Below, piece by piece: positions 1 through 5,649 of a DNA stretch of 5,688 nt; position 1 is the first letter of the stretch; every line of letters starts with the position of its first letter. Under the pieces are notes generated by a model. It did not search any database. It saw only the letters and a list, made by a program, of their open reading frames with translations, and was not told where the DNA came from. Origin of the DNA: an uncultured Phycisphaerae bacterium. GTDB lineage: Bacteria; Planctomycetota; Phycisphaerae; Sedimentisphaerales; Anaerohalosphaeraceae. The translations under genes were made by a program, and so were the position numbers. Location: positions 1 through 5,688 of the forward strand of contig CALKKA010000137.1 in NCBI GenBank assembly GCA_937995495.1, read 5' to 3'.

Positions 1-438
1 CCCAAAGCTGGCATTGAGCTTGTGCTTGGGCACCATCAGTCCGATGCAATTGGGGCCAATGATGCGGATCCCAGCGCTTCGGGCAATGCTTATCACCTTT
101 TTCTCAAGTTCAGCGCCTTTCGGCCCGGATTCCTTGAAACCCGAGGCAATGATCACAACTGCCTTAACCCGCAAGTCCGCACAATCCTGCATAATTGGGG
201 GAACATGCTTAGCCGCAACCACCAGCACAACCAGGTCCGGTGTTTGGCCAATGGATTTCAGGTCGGGATAGGCCTTTCGACCCTGTATTTCGTCCGCAGT
301 TGGGTTGACCGGAAAGATTTCACCCTCAAATCCCGCTCTCAGCAAGCCAGCAAGAATTTCGTAACCAACTTTACCCGTTTGACGGGAAGCACCCACAATG
401 GCTACCGACCGAGGTTCAAAGAAATGGTTCAGGGTCAT
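1..438 (-). CDS. NDP-forming acyl-CoA synthetase / CoA-binding protein, N-terminal part (runs off left edge)
   Basis: This is the first 146 codons of a gene that continues beyond base 1. The visible part is a Rossmann-type CoA-binding domain. It opens with FFEPRSVAIVGAS (residues 6-18), followed by GKVG at 22-25, then PVNP at 43-46, IIASGFKE near 96-103 and IIGPNCIG near 126-133. This order is typical of the alpha subunit or domain of acetate/acyl-CoA ligase (ADP-forming), which converts an acyl-CoA, ADP and phosphate to the free acid, ATP and CoA in the cytoplasm. The same domain also begins Pat-type protein acetyltransferases, which carry a GNAT domain further on. The catalytic histidine and the ATP-grasp part would lie outside the window, so the exact activity is open. 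The ATG at 436-438 is preceded by AGAGGAAA (441-448), a good ribosome site. The family call is solid; the enzyme subtype is an inference. Confidence 0.88.
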   Translation of the reverse strand, partial: MTLNHFFEPRSVAIVGASRQTGKVGYEILAGLLRAGFEGEIFPVNPTADEIQGRKAYPDLKSIGQTPDLVVLVVAAKHVPPIMQDCADLRVKAVVIIASGFKESGPKGAELEKKVISIARSAGIRIIGPNCIGLMVPKHKLNASFG

Positions 439-505
439 GCTTTCCTCTTAGAATCTAAATTGAATCCCATCATCTGCAATCTTATCCAGAAGCTGTCACC
501 CCTCT

Positions 506-534
506 CATATATCTTATTATTGGGTCATTGTAAA
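506..534 (-). promoter_or_regulatory. Putative sigma70-type promoter of the acyl-CoA synthetase-like gene
   Basis: On the minus strand, TTTACA (529-534) and TATATG (506-511) are separated by 17 bases. This would start transcription near base 499 and give a leader of about 60 bases before the ATG at 438. The -35 box matches five of six consensus bases and the -10 is weaker. It is the best candidate in the 222-base region between this gene and the divergent tRNA gene. The assignment is by inspection only. Confidence 0.45.
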
Positions 535-621
535 GAATTTTGCCTTTTTTGAATCGGCATTTAAATGAAATAATCATCGTCACGGCCCTGTTCATGCGAA
601 ACATTTCCATCAAGAAAAATC

Positions 622-650
622 TTTACAGAAAAGAGGGATTTTGCTATGAT
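622..650 (+). promoter_or_regulatory. Sigma70-type promoter of the tRNA-Thr gene, with extended -10
   Basis: TTTACA (622-627) and TATGAT (645-650) are separated by exactly 17 bases, and TG sits one base upstream of the -10 (642-643), which makes an extended -10. The tRNA begins at 661, so the 5' leader would be only a few bases long. The bases after the -10 (CCTCGCTGAC) are GC-rich. Such a discriminator is often seen at stable-RNA promoters under stringent control; that link is inferred from other bacteria. Confidence 0.75.
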
Positions 651-660
651 CCTCGCTGAC

Positions 661-732
661 GCCGAGGTAGCTCAACGGTAGAGCGCAGCTTTCGTAAAGC
701 TGAGGTTGAGGGTTCAATTCCCTTCTTCGGCT
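661..732 (+). tRNA. tRNA-Thr (anticodon CGT)
   Basis: A complete cloverleaf can be drawn. The acceptor stem is 661-667 with 725-731 (one G-T pair) and the discriminator is T732. The D stem is 670-673 with 681-684 around a 7-base loop containing GG. The anticodon stem CAGCT/AGCTG is 686-690 with 698-702, and the loop TTCGTAA (691-697) places anticodon CGT at 693-695, which reads ACG threonine codons. The variable loop is 5 bases. The T stem is 708-712 with 720-724 and its loop is TTCAATT. The 3' CCA is not encoded (GTG follows), so a CCA-adding enzyme must supply it. The gene stands alone with its own promoter. Confidence 0.95.
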
Positions 733-796
733 GTGAATGGCTTAAAACCTTTTATCAGTTTTTTGTACGCCGCACAATGAATGTCTTTTGGAGCAC

Positions 797-827
797 AAAA
801 AAAGCCCCGAAAACCGAGGCTTTTTTT
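797..827. terminator. Bidirectional rho-independent terminator
   Basis: The stem is formed by seven A plus GCC (797-806) and GGC plus seven T (818-827), with an inner CG/CG pair beyond a C-A mismatch. Because the arms are A-rich and T-rich, a GC hairpin followed by a U run is produced in both directions. It sits between the rightward tRNA gene (ends 732) and the leftward transporter gene (stop at 847), exactly where a shared terminator for convergent units is expected. Confidence 0.85.
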
Positions 828-846
828 ATTTAGGTTCGTCATATAA

Positions 847-2733
847 CTACTTTTCACCAATCAAGACCTCAGCGATATTGAAGGCATGGTCCTTGATGCG
901 GCGATAGGCCGTTAACATATCGGTATAGATCAAACTCATCAGGGGATTGACTTGGGACTTTCCAACCTCAACAAGATGCCGGGTCCGACACTCTTTCATC
1001 AGGTTAGTCACCGCCAACCCCTTGGTCTGCATCTCGCTGAAAAAATCTGATGTCTTGTTTTTGTGGCTGATAGCCTCACAGGTCATATCCAGGTATTCGG
1101 CCACATTGGCGTGTAGCGTGGTAAGATCTTCCAAACCGCCCTGACTGAATTGCTGCTCTGTATCCCGAGCTTTCAGGCGGAGTTTCAGCAGGTTCTGAAC
1201 ATAGTCACTGATCGACTCCAGTTCGTCCGCCATACGAAGATGGGCACTGGCTTCCTGTGTAATTTCATGCGTTACATTACCCGCCATCATATCGCCTATG
1301 AACTCGACAATTTCTTTCTGGATCACATCGAGGTCATTTTCTTTCTGGAATATCGCCTGCGTTACTGCCGGGTCCGGATCAGCATTTGATATCACTGGCT
1401 TAAACTCATGAAGCATTGCGGTCGACATCGTACCCATCTTGATCAATTCTTTATACGACTGTTCAAGTGCGATCGCCGGCGTATCCAGCATGCGGACATT
1501 GAGGTAAGTCAGGTGCGGTTTTTCGACCGTCTTTCTGTCCGGGACGAGCCACATCAAAAATCGCGAGAGTATACCCACAAACGGTAGAAACAGCAACGTG
1601 TTGACAATGTTAAAACCAGAATGCGTATATGCGATGGCCGATTGTGTAAAGGGATATTCCACTCCATGAGTGGTATATAGGGGCAGGTCAGTCAGTTTAT
1701 GCTTTTCAACCGATTGTTTGAAATCCCCGGCCCTTACATAAGAGTCCTCTTCCCCCAAAATGTCCCCGGCGCTGTTAACATGCTCACCATTGGAACCTGT
1801 AAAATACAGGGCCTTTTCAGGGATTTTATATCGACTGGCATATTCGACAACCTTTGGATCGCTTTCTTGAAGGGCCACGATCGCCGGTGTGTCACAAACC
1901 TGCGTTTTTGTAATCACACGATCAATAAGATTCGTATATGGTACAAAGAGAAGGGTAATCCAGCAAACGCCAAGAAGATTAAAGATAACATGAGCATAAG
2001 CTGCCCTTCGAGCATTCGTAAAAGCACCCAGCGAGGCAAGGAAGGCGGTAATGGTCGTTCCGATATTTTCGCCTAAGATCAGAGCGGCTGCTGTGTGAAA
2101 ATTGATCGCGCCCGTAAGGGCCAAAGCCATTGTGATACCCAGCGTTGCCGATGATGACTGGACAATGGCTGTTAAGACCGCCCCGACCATGACACATTTC
2201 CACACACCCAGATAGGTGTCCGGCTGAAACTTATGGAACCACGCCTCAAAACCGGGCAGTTCTTTGATGGGAGCAAAACCATGTTTCATTAATTGCAAAC
2301 CGAAGAATACCATCCCAAGGCCCACCAGAAACATCGCGAAGAATCGAATCGTGTCTTTTTTGGAGAAAAGATAGAAAAAGGTAGAAATCCCAAGCAGAGG
2401 AAGACCGTACTTCCCAATCTTGACCACCAGGATCCAGCCAGTAATAGTCGTTCCAATGTTTGCGCCTAAAATAACGCCGATGGCCTGTGTCAGGTTCATA
2501 ATGCTGGCATTCACCATCCCCACCACCATCACCGTTGTTACCGAACTTGACTGAATGATACAGGTGACCAAGGTACCAACACCGCTGGCGAGAATCCGGT
2601 TGTTGGTGATAGCCCCGATCATTTTACGCAACCTGTCTCCCGCGACAGCCTGCATGCCCTCTGACATGTTTTTCATGCCTAGAAGAAAAATTCCTAATCC
2701 ACCGCATACCTGAAAGATGATTTCAAGGGCCAT
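847..2733 (-). CDS. Na+/phosphate cotransporter family protein with C-terminal PhoU-like domain
   Basis: This inner-membrane protein of 628 residues belongs to the Na/Pi cotransporter (NptA/PNaS) family, which imports phosphate with sodium. The diagnostic inverted repeat is present twice: QSSS at 61-64 with GANIGTT at 90-96, and QSSS at 192-195 with GENIGTT at 221-227. Hydrophobic segments surround both copies and one lies near 374-397 (FNIVNTLLFLPF). From about 420 to the end it is soluble and helical with PhoU-like features (ADELESISD near 502-510, RRIKDHAFNIAE near 611-622). That domain is usual in long bacterial members and is thought to be regulatory. A polar stretch of nearly 90 residues (about 279-366) interrupts the transporter part. 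The reading frame also allows a TTG start five codons upstream (2748), but the ATG at 2733 is preferred: GAGGA lies just upstream, although at a short spacing. It has its own promoter at 2793-2820 and faces a terminator at 797-827. Phosphate as substrate is inferred from the family. Confidence 0.93.
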   Translation of the reverse strand: MALEIIFQVCGGLGIFLLGMKNMSEGMQAVAGDRLRKMIGAITNNRILASGVGTLVTCIIQSSSVTTVMVVGMVNASIMNLTQAIGVILGANIGTTITGWILVVKIGKYGLPLLGISTFFYLFSKKDTIRFFAMFLVGLGMVFFGLQLMKHGFAPIKELPGFEAWFHKFQPDTYLGVWKCVMVGAVLTAIVQSSSATLGITMALALTGAINFHTAAALILGENIGTTITAFLASLGAFTNARRAAYAHVIFNLLGVCWITLLFVPYTNLIDRVITKTQVCDTPAIVALQESDPKVVEYASRYKIPEKALYFTGSNGEHVNSAGDILGEEDSYVRAGDFKQSVEKHKLTDLPLYTTHGVEYPFTQSAIAYTHSGFNIVNTLLFLPFVGILSRFLMWLVPDRKTVEKPHLTYLNVRMLDTPAIALEQSYKELIKMGTMSTAMLHEFKPVISNADPDPAVTQAIFQKENDLDVIQKEIVEFIGDMMAGNVTHEITQEASAHLRMADELESISDYVQNLLKLRLKARDTEQQFSQGGLEDLTTLHANVAEYLDMTCEAISHKNKTSDFFSEMQTKGLAVTNLMKECRTRHLVEVGKSQVNPLMSLIYTDMLTAYRRIKDHAFNIAEVLIGEK

Positions 2734-2792
2734 ATAATCCTCGGACAAAAAGCTCGTTTTTCACAAGAGAACCACTCCTGTGTTCGGGTGGA

Positions 2793-2820
2793 GTTATACT
2801 TTCTCTGATGCCCAAGTCAA
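2793..2820 (-). promoter_or_regulatory. Sigma70-type promoter of the Na/Pi cotransporter gene
   Basis: On the minus strand TTGACT (2815-2820) and TATAAC (2793-2798) are separated by 16 bases. Each matches five of six consensus bases. Transcription would start near 2786, leaving a leader of about 50 bases before the ATG at 2733. A perfect 10-base palindrome (2831-2840) lies just upstream at about -50. The promoter suggests the transporter is transcribed separately from the aminotransferase gene, which ends at 2886. I see no recognisable Pho box. Confidence 0.65.
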
Positions 2821-2830
2821 GCCATTTTTG

Positions 2831-2840
2831 GATAATTATC
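2831..2840. promoter_or_regulatory. Perfect palindrome GATAATTATC upstream of the transporter promoter
   Basis: The 10-base sequence GATAATTATC is its own reverse complement. It lies about 10 bases upstream of the -35 box of the transporter promoter, in the 152-base gap between two genes. The position would suit an activator site, but the sequence is AT-rich and short, so chance cannot be excluded. Confidence 0.25.
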
Positions 2841-2885
2841 AGGACCATTGAGCGATATTTGTGTAGAGATCAGAAATGCGGCTCT

Positions 2886-3998
2886 TTATGCCAAATGATT
2901 GAGAATCTCGATACCCTGTTCTATCTTTGCATCGGATGTCGCATAGCTGATGCGGAAATGAGTGTCCTGCTCACTGAACACATTGCCCGGGATGACCAAA
3001 ATATTATTTTCGATCGCGGTTTTGACAAATTCTGTCGCATTCGGGTACTTCTCCGGAACCTTGACAAACATATAGAACGCCCCGCCGGGTTTGGTGATTT
3101 CAAAACTGCCGCCAAGTCCTTCGAGCATACGATCACGCTTGGCCCGATAGCTGTCGACATAGGGGGTCATGTCGAATGCCAGAGCCGCTGGCACGGACAG
3201 CTGAAAAGGCGTCGGAGCGCAAACAAATGTATACTGCTGGATCATCATCATCTTTTCCATCAATGGAGCCAGCTTTTCGGTACAGGTCGCATACCCAATT
3301 CGCCAGCCGGTCATACCACTGGTCTTACTGAATCCATTGAGGATAAGGGCTTTGTCGTAATAGCTGCCCACGCTGGGGCATTTCTCGTCATAGCTGAACA
3401 CATCATAGATTTCATCACTGAGAATGATGATGTTTTTTTGCCGTGCAATTTCTGCAATCTTTTTTACCTCGTCGGCTGAATAAACAACACCGGTGGGGTT
3501 CGCCGGCGAATTCAGGATGATCAACTTTGTGCGGTCGCTGACCGCATCCCCAACCTTTTCGGGAGTCAGTCGGAAATCGGGGTAGGTATCGACAAATACG
3601 CATTTTCCACCCAGCACATTAATGATGTGCTTATAGATCACAAAATAGGGGTCGGACATGATGACTTCATCACCGGGATTGATCAGAGCCATAAATGCCA
3701 ACAATAGGCCCCCGCTGACGCCGTCGGTCAGCATGAGCTGTGAATTATCCCAACCATAATCGGATTTCGCTTTTTCTTTCAGACAAGCAACAACTTCGGC
3801 AACTCCAGCAGTCTGCGAATAGCTGTTCTTTCCCTTACGGATTGCCTCGATCGCGGCTTCTTTGACCGGTTCCGGTACATCAAAGTCCGGCTGGCCAATC
3901 GAAAAATTGACCGGATCTTTCAGTTTAGCCGCCAATGCAAAAACTTTGCGAATACCGCTGGCATCCATCAACCCAGTACGCTCTGCCAAATAGTCCAT
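2886..3998 (-). CDS. Class I/II pyridoxal-phosphate aminotransferase (aspartate aminotransferase-like)
   Basis: The 370-residue cytoplasmic enzyme has all landmarks of fold-type I aminotransferases. GQPDFDVPEPV is near 35-45, with a glycine-rich segment near 93-97 and DPYF at 116-119. NSPANPTG at 163-170 includes the PLP-contacting Asn167, and SDEIYD at 194-199 includes Asp195 (pyridine nitrogen) and Tyr198. SKTSGMTGWRIGY at 224-236 carries the Schiff-base Lys225, and FRISYA near 348-353 carries Arg349, which binds the substrate carboxylate. Length and motif order fit the AspC-type subgroup (usually about 380-400 residues), which transfers amino groups between amino acids and 2-oxoacids. Whether the substrate is aspartate, alanine or an aromatic amino acid cannot be read from sequence, so no symbol is given. 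The ATG at 3998 follows AAGGA at a good distance. A hairpin at 4047-4082 separates it from the small basic gene upstream. Confidence 0.93.
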   Translation of the reverse strand: MDYLAERTGLMDASGIRKVFALAAKLKDPVNFSIGQPDFDVPEPVKEAAIEAIRKGKNSYSQTAGVAEVVACLKEKAKSDYGWDNSQLMLTDGVSGGLLLAFMALINPGDEVIMSDPYFVIYKHIINVLGGKCVFVDTYPDFRLTPEKVGDAVSDRTKLIILNSPANPTGVVYSADEVKKIAEIARQKNIIILSDEIYDVFSYDEKCPSVGSYYDKALILNGFSKTSGMTGWRIGYATCTEKLAPLMEKMMMIQQYTFVCAPTPFQLSVPAALAFDMTPYVDSYRAKRDRMLEGLGGSFEITKPGGAFYMFVKVPEKYPNATEFVKTAIENNILVIPGNVFSEQDTHFRISYATSDAKIEQGIEILNHLA

Positions 3999-4046
3999 CT
4001 TAGTTATCCTTTTTCTGCCTGAACATTACTTTTGCGCATAGAAACT

Positions 4047-4082
4047 GCCGCTTGTACCTTTGGAAAACCGGTACAAGACGGC
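4047..4082 (-). terminator. Intergenic hairpin, possible terminator or attenuator after the small basic protein gene
   Basis: GCCG plus CTTGTACC (4047-4058) pairs with GGTACAAG plus CGGC (4070-4082), a 12-pair stem with one bulged A at 4078 and an 11-base loop. The loop can itself form a short GG/CC hairpin. It lies downstream of the small basic gene (stop at 4109) and about 50 bases before the aminotransferase start. On the minus strand only a short T tract follows (AGTTTCT), so termination may be partial. It could instead be an RNA-processing or stabilising element. Confidence 0.5.
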
Positions 4083-4108
4083 AAGCTTTAATTCGAAAAA
4101 TTCCGCGT

Positions 4109-4264
4109 TTATTTGCGGTGAGCAACCTTTGGCAAACCCGTTACTTTGTCGCCGTCTTCCCAGCGTTCTTCTGTCTTGAGGACTTTAATGCGTTCCTCAC
4201 GGGACAAAACATTGCGATGCCGTCTTAAGGCACCTTTGACTTTTAATGAACGATCTACTGACAT
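4109..4264 (-). CDS. PVC-superphylum small basic protein (51 aa)
   Basis: This short gene encodes a 51-residue protein with 15 Lys/Arg against 8 Asp/Glu. It begins MSVDRSLKVKG, has RRHRNVLSREERI at 14-26, RWEDG at 34-38 and ends GLPKVAHRK. From memory this is the Chlamydiae/Verrucomicrobia/Planctomycetes small basic protein family (TIGR04137), regarded as a signature of the PVC superphylum. A nucleic-acid-binding, housekeeping role has been proposed for it, but its cellular function is not firmly known. The ATG at 4262-4264 has an excellent ribosome site, AGGAGA at 4271-4276, six bases upstream, which suggests high expression. It starts 33 bases after the stop of the SPOR-like gene, so the two are probably co-transcribed. 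A tandem TAGTTTA repeat lies in that gap and a hairpin follows the gene. The family assignment is strong; the function is unknown. Confidence 0.92.
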   Translation of the reverse strand: MSVDRSLKVKGALRRHRNVLSREERIKVLKTEERWEDGDKVTGLPKVAHRK

Positions 4265-4283
4265 CGAACTTCTCCTGATATCT

Positions 4284-4300
4284 TAAACTACACTAAACTA
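4284..4300. repeat. Tandem 7-base direct repeat with 10-base period upstream of the small basic protein gene
   Basis: TAAACTA occurs at 4284-4290 and again at 4294-4300 (TAGTTTA on the coding strand). The copies are spaced exactly 10 bases start to start, about one DNA helical turn. The distal copy includes the TAG stop codon of the SPOR-like gene. The repeat lies 20-36 bases upstream of the small basic protein start, next to its ribosome site. It may be a protein-binding site or chance. Confidence 0.4.
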
Positions 4301-5077
4301 TCGTTTATAACCTAACGCATCCTGAAACGGCTTTGAGCCGAATTTCGTATCTTCTGTTTCTTCCACATAAACAAGCCCAAGCTGCTTAATTCGCTCAAGC
4401 AGCAAATGGCCCTCTGTGCCCACAATACTGGGGTCTCTTTCAAAACCATCCTGAGTCATCAAAACCGCCAGATTTGAACGACTCATCTCAGCGATTTCAG
4501 TCTCAATCCCCTTGCTTCTAAAGAAGTCTCTCAAGGGTCTCAATTCATCTTTCCGGCTCACCTGAATCGATTGAATCCAGATCACATTATCGCCTCTGGC
4601 CGCCGGGGTCAAGGAGCCCTTTTTAATACCTACAGAGTCCACTTCATTCGAGGGACCACCCCTTTCAAGGACCGGCTTCTCGGCCCGGTCGTTTTCCTCC
4701 GAGACGATATTAGCACCCGGAGCTCCCTGTGATTCTGGATTCGGCGATTGATCCTCCCCTGTAAGAGAGATCAGCCATATCACCAGAATTAAAAGGATTA
4801 TTGAAGCAGCACACGATAAAGCAATCAACCTCGTCTTTGGGGAAAATTGCCCCCAAATCATGGGCTTTTCTTTACTTTTCAAGAAGAACGCCCTGCTTTT
4901 CTCAACGGGGTTCTGTACGACACTTCCGGGACTTGATATGTCCCCTTTGTCTTTCTCAGCTCTATGGGCGGATGGGCCATCCGACCTCATTTGTCCTGTT
5001 TTCAGGCCTTCCGCAATTTTCGCCTGTCCCTGGCGAATTGCGTCATTAAAAGCCATCCGTTTTGATTTCCGAGCCAT
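4298..5077 (-). CDS. Hypothetical single-pass membrane protein with SPOR-like C-terminal domain
   Basis: The 259-residue protein has three visible parts. Residues 1-83 are polar and basic (starting MARKSKRM) and should be cytoplasmic. Residues about 84-106 are one strongly hydrophobic segment rich in Ile, Leu and Ala. After a polar linker rich in Pro, Gly, Glu and Asn (107-160), a compact domain occupies 164-259. It begins NVIWIQSIQ, continues with a helix ending DFFRSKGIETEI, has a strand NLAVLMT, and ends FQDALGYKR. The strand-helix-strand pattern resembles SPOR-type peptidoglycan-binding domains and recalls conserved planctomycete hypothetical proteins. That likeness is inferred from pattern and memory; no enzymatic motif is visible. 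The ATG at 5077 is preferred over in-frame TTG codons at 5086 and 5083. AAGGAG sits 11 bases before the ATG, so the TTG at 5083 (5 bases away) is a real alternative. It leads the probable unit with the small basic protein gene. Confidence 0.82.
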   Translation of the reverse strand: MARKSKRMAFNDAIRQGQAKIAEGLKTGQMRSDGPSAHRAEKDKGDISSPGSVVQNPVEKSRAFFLKSKEKPMIWGQFSPKTRLIALSCAASIILLILVIWLISLTGEDQSPNPESQGAPGANIVSEENDRAEKPVLERGGPSNEVDSVGIKKGSLTPAARGDNVIWIQSIQVSRKDELRPLRDFFRSKGIETEIAEMSRSNLAVLMTQDGFERDPSIVGTEGHLLLERIKQLGLVYVEETEDTKFGSKPFQDALGYKR

Positions 5078-5156
5078 CGTCAACAATACTCCTTTTCGAC
5101 TCAGCTCTTGCTAGCACAAAGAGTTAGCCTAATCCATTAAAAATACAGAACGAATC

Positions 5157-5185
5157 AGTTTACAAAACCATTCCCGAGATTTCAA
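5157..5185 (-). promoter_or_regulatory. Candidate sigma70-type promoter of the SPOR-like / small basic protein unit
   Basis: On the minus strand TTGAAA (5180-5185) and TAAACT (5157-5162) are separated by 17 bases. The -35 matches five of six consensus bases and the -10 four of six. Transcription would start near 5150, about 73 bases before the ATG at 5077. An alternative with TTGTAA as -35 and an AT-rich -10 slightly downstream is also possible, so the exact site is uncertain. Confidence 0.4.
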
Positions 5186-5239
5186 CCGTAAAATTCCCGA
5201 AAAAGCCATATTTTTCATGGCACAACCTAAATTAAAGGC

Positions 5240-5268
5240 TTGACTTGACCGGTCTTATCAACTATATA
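5240..5268 (+). promoter_or_regulatory. Sigma70-type promoter of rpmF-plsX
   Basis: TTGACT (5240-5245) and TATATA (5263-5268) are separated by exactly 17 bases, each matching five of six consensus bases. Transcription would start near 5275, giving a leader of about 183 bases before rpmF. A strong promoter is expected for a ribosomal protein gene, and no better candidate is seen nearer the start codon. Confidence 0.7.
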
Positions 5269-5457
5269 GGGCCTCTTTACGTCAAAGATTTTGCTTTACT
5301 ATCACCCTCTGTTTTGATATATCCTTTTACCAATGAGGCAAAAGCGTTAGTTAATTGCAGACAAACGGACTTTACTTTTATCCGCTTCCACCAAGAATAG
5401 AAAAAGATAAACGGATGTCCATTACAGGAAAATGATTTGATTGGAGAATAAGCAGGC

Positions 5458-5646
5458 ATGTTACCGGTAAAGAAAACCAGTAAATCCAGAACACGTACCC
5501 GCCGCAGCCACCATCGTCTGCGTCCGGTGAATTACTCATTGTGCAAGCAGTGCGGCACAGCGAAGCTCCCCCATGCGGCCTGTGGCCAATGTGGTTATGT
5601 GAATGAAAAAATCACACTGAAGCTTGCTGAGGAGGCCGATAGTTAA
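5458..5646 (+). CDS. rpmF: 50S ribosomal protein L32
   Basis: The 62-residue basic protein is L32 of the large ribosomal subunit. Its N-terminus carries the family signature (PVKKTSKSRTRTRRSHH, residues 3-19). A zinc-ribbon follows, with two CxxC knuckles at Cys29/Cys32 and Cys42/Cys45, so this is the zinc-binding form. It begins MLPV instead of the usual MAVP, a variant I associate with some planctomycetes. The ATG at 5458 follows GGAGA (5443-5447) by 10 bases. The gene is the first of an rpmF-plsX unit with only 3 bases before plsX. The YceD (DUF177) gene that often precedes rpmF in bacteria is absent here; a long untranslated leader lies in its place. Confidence 0.95.
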   Translation: MLPVKKTSKSRTRTRRSHHRLRPVNYSLCKQCGTAKLPHAACGQCGYVNEKITLKLAEEADS

Positions 5647-5649
5647 ATA

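Larger units (their letters stand above)
5078..5457. other. Gene-free divergent regulatory region plus rpmF leader
   Basis: These 380 bases separate the leftward SPOR-like gene from the rightward rpmF. The left half holds a candidate minus-strand promoter (5157-5185), two copies of ATTCCCGA (5170-5177 and 5193-5200) and a small hairpin GCCAT/ATGGC (5205-5221). The centre holds a strong plus-strand promoter (5240-5268). The right part, about 5275-5457, would be an untranslated leader of roughly 183 bases for rpmF. In it AAACGGA occurs at 5363-5369 and 5409-5415, with a complementary TATCCG at 5379-5384 between them. GGAC (5367-5370) can also pair with GTCC (5417-5420). No convincing protein gene is present on either strand. 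Confidence 0.6.

Noticed and set aside
22..552. 176-residue plus-strand open frame
   Set aside because: It is antisense to the clear acyl-CoA synthetase-like gene and extends through that gene's promoter; it reads as a shadow frame.
1699..2076. 125-residue plus-strand open frame opposite the Na/Pi cotransporter
   Set aside because: It lies wholly inside the transporter gene in antisense and has no recognisable domain or ribosome site.
2734..2748. Longer Na/Pi cotransporter with a TTG start at 2748
   Set aside because: The five extra codons lie over the GAGGA ribosome site that serves the ATG at 2733, and TTG has no site of its own in front.
2771..2795. Imperfect inverted repeats (ACTCC/GGAGT and CCAC/GTGG) near the transporter transcription start
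   Set aside because: The two pairings have different centres and exclude each other, each is only 4-5 pairs, and no T tract follows, so neither a terminator nor an operator can be supported.
2808..3479. 223-residue plus-strand open frame opposite the aminotransferase
   Set aside because: The opposite strand encodes a complete aminotransferase with all catalytic motifs; this frame is rich in Cys, His and Ile runs without any motif.
5277..5459. 60-residue minus-strand open frame in the rpmF leader
   Set aside because: It runs antisense across the rpmF leader, its start overlaps the rpmF start codon, it has no ribosome site, and its composition (rich in Phe, Trp, Lys, Ser) resembles no family I know.
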